The notes beneath the pieces are model-generated. The model made no database searches. It had not been told where the DNA came from and was given only the letters and a program-made list of their open reading frames with translations. A program made the position numbers and the translations under genes. Shown here in pieces: positions 29,277-39,897 of a stretch of 64,000 nucleotides of DNA; position 1 is the first letter of the stretch; every line of letters begins with the position of its first letter. Where the stretch lies: positions 124,001 through 188,000 of the forward strand of contig NZ_JABMII010000006.1 in the NCBI RefSeq assembly GCF_014884995.1, in the 5' to 3' direction. This DNA is from Spirabiliibacterium pneumoniae (GTDB taxonomy: Bacteria; Pseudomonadota; Gammaproteobacteria; Enterobacterales; Pasteurellaceae).

Positions 29277-29981
29277 ATGACGAGCAATCAATGCGTTACA
29301 CCGCGTGCTTGGTCTTCGCTTTTGCGCCTAACGTTACCCATTGCGATGGGTTACTACGCCGCAGGAATCGCCTATGGCATTTTAGCCATCAGTGCTGGCT
29401 TGCCGAGTTGGCTCGTTATTATTTTAAGCGTGGTGGTCTTCTCAGGTGCTGCGCAATATGCCGCGATTCCTTTGTTTGTGGTGGGTGCTGGATTCTTTCC
29501 ATTAGTGATCAGCACTTTTTTAATCAGCTTGCGACATCTGTTTTACACCCTTGCGCTACACCCCGATTTGCCCGACAAAGGCGTTAAGCGTTGGTACAGC
29601 GCGCTGGCATTAACCGACGAAAATTACGCTCTACTCTTCATTCAAACCAGAGAGGAGAGAAAAGCCAATATTGTACGAGTGAATATGTTGTGCCAATTTT
29701 ATTGGGTTAGCGCCAGTGCGATTGGCGTCGTGCTGGGGCAACAATTTGCTGATGTGATACCGCACTTAGACTTTGCCTTGCCGTGTTTATTTGCTATTTT
29801 AGCCTATGAGCAATTTCGCCAAGCACAACAATGGCTGCCCTTCTTGCTGGCGACCGTCGGCTTTTTCATCGCCAAAGTGATTGCACCTAACTGGTCGATG
29901 CTCGGTGGTGTGCTGTTTTGTGCTGCAGTTATTTTAGTACGGTTTTACTATCAACAACGTCGGCAACAAGGTGGCGCATAA
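29277..29981 (+). CDS. azlC: AzlC-family branched-chain amino acid exporter, large subunit
   Basis: Inner-membrane protein of 234 residues, five to seven helices, with AzlC hallmarks PIAMGYYAAGIAYGILA, VFSGAAQYAAIPL and SLRHLFYTLALHPDL. With AzlD it exports branched-chain amino acids. It overlaps azlD by one base. Divergent from the phosphopantetheinyl transferase. The RBS is weak, so the start is moderately certain. Confidence 0.85.
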   Translation: MTSNQCVTPRAWSSLLRLTLPIAMGYYAAGIAYGILAISAGLPSWLVIILSVVVFSGAAQYAAIPLFVVGAGFFPLVISTFLISLRHLFYTLALHPDLPDKGVKRWYSALALTDENYALLFIQTREERKANIVRVNMLCQFYWVSASAIGVVLGQQFADVIPHLDFALPCLFAILAYEQFRQAQQWLPFLLATVGFFIAKVIAPNWSMLGGVLFCAAVILVRFYYQQRRQQGGA

Positions 29982-30304
29982 TGAACACGCTGGATACCTT
30001 AATCACGTTGCTCGGCATGGCGGGTGCGATGGTTATTTGCCGCGGTTTTCCGCTATTAATGCCCGCCAGCTGGCTCCAAATGCGCTGGCTACAAGCCTTA
30101 AATCAAATGCTGCCGCTGTGCATTATGCTGATCTTACTGCTCAGCAGTTTAAGCCTGCCCACACTCTCTGGCGACTGGCTGCCCTTTGCGCGCGAGCTTG
30201 CTGCCTTGTGTGTGGTGCTCATCAGCTACAGAACATGGCACAACACACTGCTGAGCGTGGTGATCGGCATTGTCAGCATTAACGTAATCTATTTATTAGT
30301 TTAA
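29981..30304 (+). CDS. azlD: AzlD-family branched-chain amino acid exporter, small subunit
   Basis: 107-residue membrane protein with three to four helices, the obligate partner of AzlC. It opens MNTLDTLITLLGMAGAMVIC, then RGFPLLMP, a conserved family signature. The ATG overlaps the last base of azlC. A USS-pair terminator follows. Confidence 0.85.
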   Translation: MNTLDTLITLLGMAGAMVICRGFPLLMPASWLQMRWLQALNQMLPLCIMLILLLSSLSLPTLSGDWLPFARELAALCVVLISYRTWHNTLLSVVIGIVSINVIYLLV

Positions 30305-30309
30305 AAACA

Positions 30310-30343
30310 AAAGTGCGGTCAGGCTGCCCCAACCGCACTTTGC
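30310..30343. terminator. USS-pair hairpin between azlD and tolC
   Basis: AAAGTGCGGT and ACCGCACTTT separated by about 12 bases, between convergent genes. Confidence 0.6.
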
Positions 30344-30357
30344 CTTGTTGCTTGCCA

Positions 30358-31713
30358 TTACTGCAAGCGGGTTTTGACCGTCAACAGGCTGTTAAGCTGT
30401 GCCAAATCGCTTTGATCCAGTGTGCCTTGCAATTGGCGCAATTGCAGCTCCAGCATCAAATATTGATAGCGTGCTTGCGACAGTTGACGCTGCGCGTTAT
30501 GGCGATTGCGTGTCGCTGTAAGCACGTCAAGCACCGTGCGCGTACCTGCTTCATAGCCTTCTCGCGTGGCGTTGTAGGCGCTGTTGGAAGAGACAACATA
30601 TTGTTGATACGCTTTAATGGAGCTTGCTGTGGCATTCAGCCCATTCACTGTTGAGCGAATATTTTTCACTAAGTCGCGATGCGTCGTTTCTAAACTCTCC
30701 GCGCTGCTGACATAGGCATGTTGTTGCTGGCGCACTTGTGAGCTGGTTCGCCCTCCCGTGTACAGTGGCAACGATACCTCAACGCCGATGGAGGCTTGAT
30801 CAAGGGTATGATCAGGAATGCCATAATTCATCGCGCGTGGCAAGCGAGCATTGGTGCGATTTAGCCCCACAACCAAGTTCACTGTCGGTAAATGTCCACT
30901 TTCTGCCACCTTAATGCCTTGTTTTGCCAGTTCTTTTGCCATTTTGTAGTAGGCTAACGTCAGATTACGGGTTTCACCTGTTTGGATATATTGCTCTGGG
31001 CTGCCGTAATTTTTTGTTTTAAACCTTGCGGTGTTCAATTTGTTCAATTGGGTTGGATACTCACCCGTTATTGACGCTAAGTTTTCAATGCTGTTATCCA
31101 CCGCATTTTTAGCCGCAATTTCACTGGCCACCACGCTATCAAACTGCGCGCGTGCTTCATTCACATCGGTAATTGCCACCAAGCCCACTTGATAAAGCTG
31201 ATTGGTATCTTTAAGCTGATTTTGCACTGCGCGTTTTTCTGCACGCACAGAATCCAGCGCATCAAGGCTGTTGAGCACGTCAATATAGGCTTGCGCCACG
31301 CGATAAAGTAAATTTTGCTGCGCCGCTTGGTAAGCAACTTCGGCTTGTTGTGCCGCTTTTTCTTGTAGCGACAGCGTGCGCCACAAACTCATGTTATACA
31401 ATGATTGGCTTAAATTTAGCCCAATACTAAAAGTGCGGTTTTGATTGAAACTGTTGTCCGCATAAGCGCCATGATCGCGACTGTGATCAATATAACGACT
31501 GGTGCTTGCACTGCCTTTCGCAGACAGTTGTGGCAACAAAGCGCCTTTGGCTTGCTCGCGCCCTTCCATAATTTGTTGACTGTCGGCAAACGCCTTTTTC
31601 ACCACAGGATCACTGACTTTGGCTTGTTCATAGGCCTGAGATAAAGTGGTTGCCAGCGCAGATTGTGCCAACCCTAACAGCAGCACACTTGCCAACACAC
31701 GCATTTTGTTCAT
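30358..31713 (-). CDS. tolC: Outer-membrane efflux channel TolC
   Basis: Trimeric outer-membrane exit duct for RND and ABC efflux pumps and type I secretion, 451 residues. Signal peptide MNKMRVLASVLLLGLAQSAL cleaved near ALA. The two-fold repeat of an outer-membrane-factor protein is visible: TLSQAYEQAK with QNLLYRVAQAYIDVLNS, then NLTLAYYKMAKELAKQGIKV with an end rich in helical coiled-coil. The ATG at 31713 has GGAGAAT upstream. Divergent from nudF across a palindromic operator candidate, as tolC/nudF are in enteric bacteria. Confidence 0.93.
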   Translation of the reverse strand: MNKMRVLASVLLLGLAQSALATTLSQAYEQAKVSDPVVKKAFADSQQIMEGREQAKGALLPQLSAKGSASTSRYIDHSRDHGAYADNSFNQNRTFSIGLNLSQSLYNMSLWRTLSLQEKAAQQAEVAYQAAQQNLLYRVAQAYIDVLNSLDALDSVRAEKRAVQNQLKDTNQLYQVGLVAITDVNEARAQFDSVVASEIAAKNAVDNSIENLASITGEYPTQLNKLNTARFKTKNYGSPEQYIQTGETRNLTLAYYKMAKELAKQGIKVAESGHLPTVNLVVGLNRTNARLPRAMNYGIPDHTLDQASIGVEVSLPLYTGGRTSSQVRQQQHAYVSSAESLETTHRDLVKNIRSTVNGLNATASSIKAYQQYVVSSNSAYNATREGYEAGTRTVLDVLTATRNRHNAQRQLSQARYQYLMLELQLRQLQGTLDQSDLAQLNSLLTVKTRLQ

Positions 31714-31759
31714 TCTTATTCTCCGAATCTTCAATTCTCTACTATGTCATTTTGTTCTT

Positions 31760-31775
31760 ATGAACGAACGTTCAT
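31760..31775. promoter_or_regulatory. 16-bp palindrome upstream of tolC, operator candidate
   Basis: ATGAACG-AA-CGTTCAT, perfect 7-bp arms, 47 bp upstream of the tolC ATG. The shape suits a TetR/AcrR-family repressor of efflux genes; no such gene is in the window. Confidence 0.45.
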
Positions 31776-31855
31776 TTTACACAAAAAAGTCAGAAATGTA
31801 AGTAAAAATAAGCAGAAATTTGGTACACTAATAATTATTTTTTACGGGATTCATT

Positions 31856-32482
31856 ATGAAAATAGCACAATTTGGGCCTGGAGATCTGCACATTGAAAAA
31901 GAAACCCTCGTCTATGATGGTTTCTTCAAACTTTATACGATTGATTTTAAGCATAAACTCTTCGCAGGTGGCGAAAGTGGCTTGGTGCGTCGCGAACTGT
32001 TAGACAAAGGTGAAGCGGCTGCGGTCATTGCCTACGATCCTGAACATGATACTGTAGTGATGGTCGAACAAGTGCGCATTGGTGCCTACATCGGTGACAA
32101 AACGCGCTCACCGTGGTTGCTGGAATTGGTTGCGGGAATGGTGGAAAGCGGAGAAAAACCCGCTGAAGTAGCAAAACGTGAAGCTTTTGAAGAAGCAGGA
32201 TTACACATTGATGAGGTAGAACACGTTATGAGTGTATGGGATAGCCCAGGCGGCATCACCGAACGTATTCATATGTTTGCTGGCAAAGTAAATACTGCTA
32301 ATGTTGGTGGGCTTTATGGCTTAAGCTGTGAAAATGAAGACATCCAAGTGCACGTTATTCCGCGCGAAGAAGCCTATCAAGGACTGAAAAACGGGCGAAT
32401 TGATAATGCTATTGCTGTGATGGGCTTGCAATGGCTACAGCTGAACTATCAATCACTACAAAAACGTTGGCTAAAAAAGTGA
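31856..32482 (+). CDS. nudF: ADP-ribose pyrophosphatase NudF (Nudix hydrolase)
   Basis: Hydrolyses ADP-ribose to AMP and ribose-5-phosphate; 208 residues. The Nudix box runs GMVESGEKPAEVAKREAFEE followed by AGL, matching G-x5-E-x7-REUxEExGU. The downstream SPGGITERIHMF is typical of ADP-ribose-specific members. ATG start. Followed by cpdA as in E. coli, though the yqiB gene that sits between them there is absent. Confidence 0.93.
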   Translation: MKIAQFGPGDLHIEKETLVYDGFFKLYTIDFKHKLFAGGESGLVRRELLDKGEAAAVIAYDPEHDTVVMVEQVRIGAYIGDKTRSPWLLELVAGMVESGEKPAEVAKREAFEEAGLHIDEVEHVMSVWDSPGGITERIHMFAGKVNTANVGGLYGLSCENEDIQVHVIPREEAYQGLKNGRIDNAIAVMGLQWLQLNYQSLQKRWLKK

Positions 32483-32514
32483 TATATCTCGAAATTTCAG
32501 CAAAAAATTAACGA

Positions 32515-32538
32515 AAAATGTGCGTTCAGGCACACTTT
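32515..32538. promoter_or_regulatory. CRP-like palindrome or terminator between nudF and cpdA
   Basis: TGTGCGTTCAGGCACA (32519-32534) fits the CRP spacing TGTGn-N6-nCACA, but the inner bases are C and G rather than A and T. Flanking A and T runs also make it look like a terminator of nudF. It may do both. Confidence 0.45.
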
Positions 32539-32621
32539 TATGAGAAAAAGACTGACTTATTTATAAAACTGATTATCTTATTTGCTTGAATCACGTTATT
32601 TTATAAAACTATAGGTACTTT

Positions 32622-33452
32622 GTGAAAACGGCTTTTATTCACCAATCGCAAACATCCCCCGTGCGCTTTATTCAGCTCTCGGACTGTCATTTGTTTGCTG
32701 ATAAAAATGCACAACTTTTAGGGATTAACACCTTTGAAAGTTATACAGCGGTGTTAAACGAAATTAAAAACCGCACTTTTGCCTTTGAATTCGTGCTCGC
32801 CACAGGCGACTTAGTCCAAGACAGCTCCCGTGAAGGCTATCGCTATTTTGGCGAAGAAATCTGTGCATTGAACAAGCCTGTTTTTTGGATTCCAGGTAAT
32901 CATGATTTTCAGCCACACATGGTCGAAGAGCTTGCCCATTTCGCACCACTAATCTCACCGTTGAAACACATTTTAATCAATGATCATTGGCAGATTTTGA
33001 TGCTCGATAGCCAAGTGCTTAATGTCCCTCACGGCTATCTCAACCAATACCAGCTCGATTGGCTACAAGCTAAACTGGCGCAATACCCTGATCGCTACAC
33101 TTTGGTGGTGTTGCACCACCACATTGTGCCGACCCGCTCCGCTTGGCTCGATCAGCACAATCTGCGCAATGCTTCAGAATTTTTAAGCTGCCTGCGAGGG
33201 CACCATAAAATCAAAGGCATTATCTCAGGCCACATCCACCACGCGATGGACAGCCAATGGTATGACTACCCGATCATGACAACGCCATCAACGTGTATTC
33301 AATTTAAATCCGACAGTTACAACTTCAGCCTCGGCGTGTTGCCACCTGGCTGGCGTGAATTTGCACTGTATGAAGACGGCCGCGTGGAAACGCAAGTGCA
33401 GCGCATTAAAGATAACTTATTTGTACCCGATTTGAATATTTCTGGTTATTAA
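32622..33452 (+). CDS. cpdA: 3',5'-cyclic AMP phosphodiesterase CpdA
   Basis: Class III cAMP phosphodiesterase that lowers cAMP, so it damps CRP-dependent control; 276 residues. The metallophosphoesterase motifs are all present: LSDCHLF, ATGDLVQD, PGNHDF, VLHHHIVP and SGHIHH. The start is GTG at 32622, following AGGT; weak. The 138-bp gap from nudF contains a CRP-like palindrome. In Pasteurellaceae cAMP controls competence, so this gene bears on the CRP-S site of comE1 in this window. Confidence 0.93.
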   Translation: MKTAFIHQSQTSPVRFIQLSDCHLFADKNAQLLGINTFESYTAVLNEIKNRTFAFEFVLATGDLVQDSSREGYRYFGEEICALNKPVFWIPGNHDFQPHMVEELAHFAPLISPLKHILINDHWQILMLDSQVLNVPHGYLNQYQLDWLQAKLAQYPDRYTLVVLHHHIVPTRSAWLDQHNLRNASEFLSCLRGHHKIKGIISGHIHHAMDSQWYDYPIMTTPSTCIQFKSDSYNFSLGVLPPGWREFALYEDGRVETQVQRIKDNLFVPDLNISGY

Positions 33453-33466
33453 TCAACGCCCAAAAT

Positions 33467-33497
33467 AAAACCGCACTTTGATACAAAGTGCGGTTTT
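33467..33497. terminator. USS-pair terminator between cpdA and dsbB
   Basis: AAAACCGCACTTTG faces CAAAGTGCGGTTTT across a short loop, between convergent genes. Confidence 0.8.
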
Positions 33498-33514
33498 GAA
33501 TTATCTCAATCTCG

Positions 33515-34051
33515 TTAACGAAACAGTGAGCGGCTGCTTACTCTGTGTCGCTTAAACTGACTAAGCGCGACAAAAGCAAAGACTACAATATAGACCCCAA
33601 ATACCACGATCAGCCATTGTGGCATCGAAAAGCCTAGCCATTGCCATTTAATCTCACTGCATGGGCCGCTGGCTTGAAAGACTTGTGGTAACCACTGATC
33701 CAACGGCAATGTTCTAGGAAATTGCACCGTTAATGGGCATTGATTCCACGGTGCGGGATTGAGCTGAAAATCAACGTGTTTAATCGCCAATAATAAGCCT
33801 TTAACCGCGCAGAAAAGCCCTAAGGCAAGCGCGAGAATACGCACTAACACCCAGCGTGGCGCAAGCCATCCAAGCAAACCTGCCAGAGCGATGCCGGCGA
33901 ATGCCACCCGTTCATAAATGCACATAACGCACGGGTCGAGTTGTTTAACGTGTTGGAAATACAAGCCGACACCTTCGAACGCGAGGGCTGAGAGTAAAAC
34001 CAAAAACCAACTAAAACGGCTAAGAGAAATTCGCTTGAGATAACCTAACAT
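33515..34051 (-). CDS. dsbB: Disulfide bond formation protein DsbB
   Basis: Inner-membrane quinone reductase that re-oxidises periplasmic DsbA; 178 residues with four membrane helices. The first periplasmic loop has Cys41-V-M-Cys44, followed by the conserved IYERVA. The second pair is Cys105 (NQCPLTV) and Cys131 (GPCSEIKW). It starts 9 bp after nhaB, the nhaB-dsbB order known from E. coli. Confidence 0.95.
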   Translation of the reverse strand: MLGYLKRISLSRFSWFLVLLSALAFEGVGLYFQHVKQLDPCVMCIYERVAFAGIALAGLLGWLAPRWVLVRILALALGLFCAVKGLLLAIKHVDFQLNPAPWNQCPLTVQFPRTLPLDQWLPQVFQASGPCSEIKWQWLGFSMPQWLIVVFGVYIVVFAFVALSQFKRHRVSSRSLFR

Positions 34052-34060
34052 TCACGATCC

Positions 34061-35608
34061 TTATAACGGTGTTACAATCCAACCCAGCATTTCAAACCAA
34101 TGCATCACGGTTGGCAATACCAATTCGACACACGCCAAGCCCACCATCGACAACACAATAGTATAAGGCAGCGCCATATACACCATCTTACCATAAGATA
34201 AACGAATCAGTGGTGCAAATGATGAGGTTAATAAGAATAAAAATGCAGCTTGTCCGTTTGGTGTAGCAACCGATGGCAGATTCGTCCCTGTGTTAATTGC
34301 CACAGCAATCATTTCAAACTGCTCTTGGGCAATCACGCCAGATTGCAATGCGGCTTTGGCTTCATTGATGTACACGGTGCCGACGAACACGTTATCAGAA
34401 ATGGCGGAAAGCACACCATTGAAGATATAAAATAGTGCCAGTTGCGTTTCATCGGAAGCGTGCAGCACGAGATGAATAATGGGTTGGAATAATTCTTGAT
34501 CCACAATCACAGCCACTACAGAGAAAAACACCACTAAAAGTGCGGTGAATGGCAACGATTCTTCAAAGGCTTTCCCTAACGCACTTTCTTCAGTAATGCC
34601 ACAAAGTGCGGTTGCAAAAATAATCACACTTAAACCAATTAACCCTACCGCAGCAAGGTGGAATGCAAGCCCGATAATCAACCAAATTCCAGCAAGCGCC
34701 TGAACGCAGAGTTTCATTTTATCTTGTGGGGTAAGTTTTTTGTTTTGTGCTTGTTGGAAACGCGCAAGTACCACCCACACTTTTTGTGGCAAGCGATCGC
34801 CATAACCAAACACTTTGAATTTTTCCAATGCTACACAAGTCAGCAAGCCACAGATGAGTACAGGCAATGTCACAGGCAACATGCGCAAGAAAAATTCACC
34901 AAAGCCCCACTGCACACGCTCTGCGATAATTAAATTTTGCGGTTCACCCACCATTGTCATCACACCACCTAGTGCCGTGCCCACACCCGAGTGCATCATC
35001 AGGCTGCGTAAAAAGCCACGGAATTGCTCCAACGTATTTCGGCGTTTAGTAATGCTTTGATCATTGAGCAAATCGCCATGCTCGTCATCAAAGTGATAAC
35101 CTGACGCAACTTTATGATAAACCGCATAAAAACCTGTACCAACACTGATAATCACTGCCACCACAGTCAGCGCGTCCAAAAATGCGGACAAAAACGCCGC
35201 ACTGGCACAAAAAGACAACGAAAGCAGTTTTTTAGAGCGCACTACCAACAACAGTTTGGTAAATACAAATAGTAGCAAATCTTTCATAAAGAAAATCCCT
35301 GCTACCATAAACATCAACAGCAATAGCACCTCCATATTCGCCACCACTTCATGGTAAACATGCTCTGGCGTGGTCATACCAATGAAAAGTGCTTCGATCA
35401 CCAACAATCCACCCGCTTGTAGAGGGTAGCATTTTAAAGCCATCGCCAAAGTGAAAATAAATTCAATTACTAGCGCCCAGCCTGCGATAAAGGGGCTTAC
35501 GAAGAAAAAGAGAATCGGGTTTAGCACCAAAAATAGCATAATGGTAGTTTTATACCAATCTGGACTTTTCCCTAAAAAGTTGCGTAGAAATGCACTGCTC
35601 ATATCCAT
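34061..35608 (-). CDS. nhaB: Na+/H+ antiporter NhaB
   Basis: Sodium-proton antiporter of the inner membrane, 515 residues with about twelve helices. Family signatures: [14 protein letters not shown] at the start, [14 protein letters not shown] and the long charged loop before [20 protein letters not shown]. The ATG at 35608 has AGGA upstream. Divergent from gapA across a 373-bp region. Confidence 0.95.
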   Translation of the reverse strand: MDMSSAFLRNFLGKSPDWYKTTIMLFLVLNPILFFFVSPFIAGWALVIEFIFTLAMALKCYPLQAGGLLVIEALFIGMTTPEHVYHEVVANMEVLLLLMFMVAGIFFMKDLLLFVFTKLLLVVRSKKLLSLSFCASAAFLSAFLDALTVVAVIISVGTGFYAVYHKVASGYHFDDEHGDLLNDQSITKRRNTLEQFRGFLRSLMMHSGVGTALGGVMTMVGEPQNLIIAERVQWGFGEFFLRMLPVTLPVLICGLLTCVALEKFKVFGYGDRLPQKVWVVLARFQQAQNKKLTPQDKMKLCVQALAGIWLIIGLAFHLAAVGLIGLSVIIFATALCGITEESALGKAFEESLPFTALLVVFFSVVAVIVDQELFQPIIHLVLHASDETQLALFYIFNGVLSAISDNVFVGTVYINEAKAALQSGVIAQEQFEMIAVAINTGTNLPSVATPNGQAAFLFLLTSSFAPLIRLSYGKMVYMALPYTIVLSMVGLACVELVLPTVMHWFEMLGWIVTPL

Positions 35609-37001
<1,393 letters not shown>

Positions 37002-37014
37002 TCCCTTGTGCTCG

Positions 37015-37045
37015 AAAATACCGCACTAAAGTGCGGTATTTTTTT
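37015..37045 (+). terminator. gapA terminator
   Basis: AAATACCGCACT/AGTGCGGTATTT stem with a two-base loop followed by T7. A second USS pair (37058-37084) follows and may terminate thiE from the other side. 37090-37240 has an 8-bp stem AGGCTATA/TATAGCCT but no gene. Confidence 0.85.
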
Positions 37046-37241
37046 ACCCCAAAAAAGCAAAGTGCGGTCATCAAACCGCACTTTAGTCTATTTTCTACTG
37101 TATCAACGCATTAAGCATTTTTTGTTTGGCTATTTTTCTAGGCTATAGATCATCAAGAGTCGTATAGCCTAAGTTAAACCCTGTTTGAGCCGTTCCCTAA
37201 CGCGTTGATTACTCTCTCGAATACGGGCAAAAGTAGCCTGC

Positions 37242-37898
37242 TTACTTAGTTGCTAGCAGCTGTGCCAGCGTGCGTGGCACATCACCACTTTGGGCAATAG
37301 CAGAAATTACTGCTACGCCATCCGCACCCGCCGCGCGAATGGTGACCGCATCTTCTGAACGAATGCCGCCAATGGCCACCATCGGTTTCTCAAGCCCCGC
37401 AGCACGCACCGCGCGGATAGCCTCAACGCCCACCGCTGGGTCGGCATCTGGCTTAGATTGGGTTGGGAAAATCGGCCCAAAGCCACAATAATCAATCCCT
37501 GAAATAGTATTTGCGGCGCTAAACTGTGCGATATTATGGGTTGAAAGCCCCACCAACATGCGCCCTTGCACGCGTGCAATCAGCTCAAGAATGGGCATAT
37601 CGCCTTGCCCCACGTGAATGCCATCGGCGTGCAGGGTTAACGCCAGTTGGAGATCATCATCAATAAAAAAAGGAACGTGATAACGCTGACACAAGGCCTG
37701 TGCGGCTTTGGCCAGGTGCATAATGTCGTCGCGATGTTGCAGCGCGCCTGCGCCTTTTTCACGAAATTGATAACACGTCAAACCGCACTTTAAGGCTTGC
37801 TCAAGGCAGTCAAGCAACGCTTGCGGGCGATTTGTCGCCTGTTTAAAATCTTGACTGCCCGCCACAAAATAGGCGCGCAGCATTTCGCGCACATTCAT
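37242..37898 (-). CDS. thiE: Thiamine-phosphate synthase ThiE
   Basis: Joins HMP-pyrophosphate to thiazole-phosphate to give thiamine phosphate; 218 residues, TIM barrel. Motifs: CYQFREKG (pyrophosphate contacts), FFIDDDLQLAL, ADGIHVGQGD and DYCGFGPIFPTQSK. The ATG at 37898 has AGGAGATAG upstream. Last gene of thiMDE, one base after thiD. No thiazole-forming genes are nearby, so the operon appears to serve salvage of HMP and hydroxyethylthiazole. Confidence 0.95.
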   Translation of the reverse strand: MNVREMLRAYFVAGSQDFKQATNRPQALLDCLEQALKCGLTCYQFREKGAGALQHRDDIMHLAKAAQALCQRYHVPFFIDDDLQLALTLHADGIHVGQGDMPILELIARVQGRMLVGLSTHNIAQFSAANTISGIDYCGFGPIFPTQSKPDADPAVGVEAIRAVRAAGLEKPMVAIGGIRSEDAVTIRAAGADGVAVISAIAQSGDVPRTLAQLLATK

Positions 37899-37899
37899 A

Positions 37900-38718
37900 C
37901 TATCTCCTTTTTCGCTCAACATACGCCCAATGATTGGTTGGGCCATGCCCGTGGCCAATATTCAGTGGGTGACTGATGGCGGCGGTGATAAAGGCTTTGG
38001 CGGTGCGAATGGCCTCCTCTTGCGCCACACCTTTGGCCAGCTCAGCGGCAATACACGCGGAGAACGTGCAGCCTGTGCCGTGGGTGTGGCGGGTGAGCAC
38101 GCGCGGCGCTTCAAGTTCAAAGTCGCCCGTGTCGGTAAACACCCAATCACAGCACTTTTTGCTTTTACTCTCTTGGCTATGCCCGCCTTTGATCACCACG
38201 GTTTTAGCACCCATCGATTGCAAAATCAATGCCGCTTTAGTGGCTGAAAGCTTGTCCACCACCTCAATGCCCGTGAGCGCATATGCCTCAGGCAAATTTG
38301 GTGTGATCACATCTGATAACGGCACCATCAACGCACTCAGCGCGCTGACCGCACTTTTATCGAGCAAGCGTGAACCACCTTTTGCGACCATGACTGGGTC
38401 AACCACAATCGGGCCAAAACGGCAGGTGCACAGTTTTTCTGCCACCGCTTCAATCACCGATTGCGTGCCCAGCATGCCCACTTTGCACGCACTCGGATTA
38501 AAATCTTCATTAATAGCTTGCAACTGCGCCAAAATAATATCGATCGGCACAGAGTGAATGGCACTCACGCCATGGGTATTTTGCGCCGTGACAGCACAAA
38601 TCACACTCATGCCATAAACCTCTCGCATTTGAAAGGTTTTTAAATCGGCTTGAATGCCTGCACCGCCGCCGCTATCCGAACCAGCTACGGTGAGAGCTTG
38701 CTTAATTCTATTTAACAT
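37900..38718 (-). CDS. thiD: Hydroxymethylpyrimidine/phosphomethylpyrimidine kinase ThiD
   Basis: Phosphorylates HMP and HMP-phosphate to HMP-pyrophosphate. 272 residues of the ribokinase fold: LTVAGSDSGGGAGIQADLKT at the start, then VVDPVMVAKGG and the anion-hole THGTGCTFSACIAAEL with catalytic Asp replaced in position by the usual GTGC Cys. The ATG at 38718 has AGGAAAAGG upstream and overlaps the end of thiM. Middle gene of thiMDE. Confidence 0.95.
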   Translation of the reverse strand: MLNRIKQALTVAGSDSGGGAGIQADLKTFQMREVYGMSVICAVTAQNTHGVSAIHSVPIDIILAQLQAINEDFNPSACKVGMLGTQSVIEAVAEKLCTCRFGPIVVDPVMVAKGGSRLLDKSAVSALSALMVPLSDVITPNLPEAYALTGIEVVDKLSATKAALILQSMGAKTVVIKGGHSQESKSKKCCDWVFTDTGDFELEAPRVLTRHTHGTGCTFSACIAAELAKGVAQEEAIRTAKAFITAAISHPLNIGHGHGPTNHWAYVERKRR

Positions 38719-39499
38719 CAACCTTTTCCTCTTGCTTTATGGTGGCAGGATTAATCTCAGCCAAACTGTCTAACAACGCCACTACAAACTGCCCGCATTG
38801 GTGGGCACGCAAACCCTGTGCTGCGCGCTGGCCTGCAATGGCATAATCACGACACGCCTGCCACAAGGCATGAAAGTGGTCCTCTTTGCTAAGGGCTAAG
38901 TAGGCACCACACACTGCACTGAGCAAGCAGCCAGAGCCTGTGATGCGTGGGAACAGCGGCGTGCCGTTGCTCACGCGCGCGATGCGTGTGCCGTCGCTGA
39001 TCACATCCACCGCGCCACTGACCACCACAACGCATTGATAGCGATTGGCCACGCTGCTTGCCATCTCTGCCACATCGCCCTCGCCTGTGCCCGCATCCAC
39101 GCCTTTGCTTTGCCACTGCGCGCCAACCAAAGTGGCGATCTCACCCGCATTCCCGCGAATTGCTGTAAAGCGAATCTCCGCCAGCAGGGTGTTGACCGTT
39201 TCCAAGCGGAAAGCACTCGCGCCCACACCAACTGGGTCAAGCACTACAGGAATGCCGCATTCATTCGCACGCCTGCCTGCCACACGCATCGCCACAACTT
39301 GATCACGGGTGAGTGTACCGATGTTAATCACCAACGCTTGGCAAAGTGCGGTCAACGCGGGCATTTCCTCCTTCGCGTTCGACATTATCGGTGAAGCGCC
39401 CAGCGCCAACAGCCCATTGGCAACAAAATTACTCACCACCACGTTTGTGATATTTAATACTAACGGATTTTTAGCGCGAATGTGAGATAAATAGTCCAT
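38708..39499 (-). CDS. thiM: Hydroxyethylthiazole kinase ThiM
   Basis: Salvage kinase phosphorylating 4-methyl-5-hydroxyethylthiazole; 263 residues. Motifs: PLVLNITNVVVSNFVANGLL, GASPIMSNAKEEM, VVLDPVGVGAS and RITGSGCLLSAVCGAYLA. First gene of thiMDE. It lies about 225 nt below a TPP riboswitch, so thiamine pyrophosphate should repress the operon. Confidence 0.95.
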   Translation of the reverse strand: MDYLSHIRAKNPLVLNITNVVVSNFVANGLLALGASPIMSNAKEEMPALTALCQALVINIGTLTRDQVVAMRVAGRRANECGIPVVLDPVGVGASAFRLETVNTLLAEIRFTAIRGNAGEIATLVGAQWQSKGVDAGTGEGDVAEMASSVANRYQCVVVVSGAVDVISDGTRIARVSNGTPLFPRITGSGCLLSAVCGAYLALSKEDHFHALWQACRDYAIAGQRAAQGLRAHQCGQFVVALLDSLAEINPATIKQEEKVDVK

Positions 39500-39723
39500 T
39501 TTGTGTTATTTCTCCGATAATTATATAGCTATTGGCTCAATCGCCGCACCATTTTGATAAGCCATTGAGCATTTAAAAATGAGGCAAGCATATATTATGA
39601 AGACACGATTGCTTACAGTAAGCAAAGATCATTAACGGATAATGCGTTCACGCTGTTTAACCGCAATGTAAAGCGCGCGTGAGTGTTATGCAGATCGGGG
39701 GGTAAGATTGGCTTATTTGCATG
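39500..39723 (-). promoter_or_regulatory. Long leader between TPP riboswitch and thiM
   Basis: 224 nt with no gene. It contains a palindrome TTGCTTACTGTAAGCAA and, near thiM, arms GCTCAAT/ATTGAGC that could act as the expression platform. No obvious U-tract terminator was seen. Confidence 0.4.
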
Positions 39724-39803
39724 GTTAGTTTCCTACGTCAGTGTTAACTGTATCAGGTTCACGGGTATCATCTCAGCAGCAAACTGCACCCCGACTAATG
39801 GAG
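39724..39803 (-). ncRNA. TPP riboswitch (thi box)
   Basis: On the minus strand the conserved blocks appear in order: TCGGGGTGC, GCTGAGATGATACCC, GTGAACCTGATACAGTTAA and CACTGACGTAGGAAACTA. This is the thiamine pyrophosphate aptamer in front of thiMDE. Confidence 0.95.
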
Positions 39804-39857
39804 ATAATGTACAAGCAGTGGCGTTAAATTACAATAATTTTTTTACACGCCGAGCAT

Positions 39858-39884
39858 AAAAAAGGCTGCCTAAGCAGCCTTTAA
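39858..39884 (-). terminator. cstA terminator
   Basis: Stem AAAGGCTGC/GCAGCCTTT around CTAA, with a T-run on the minus strand after cstA. Confidence 0.8.
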
Positions 39885-39897
39885 TCCATATAACTCA

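Noticed and set aside
37090..37240. Possible tRNA or small RNA between gapA and thiE
   Set aside because: Only an 8-bp stem AGGCTATA/TATAGCCT; no cloverleaf.
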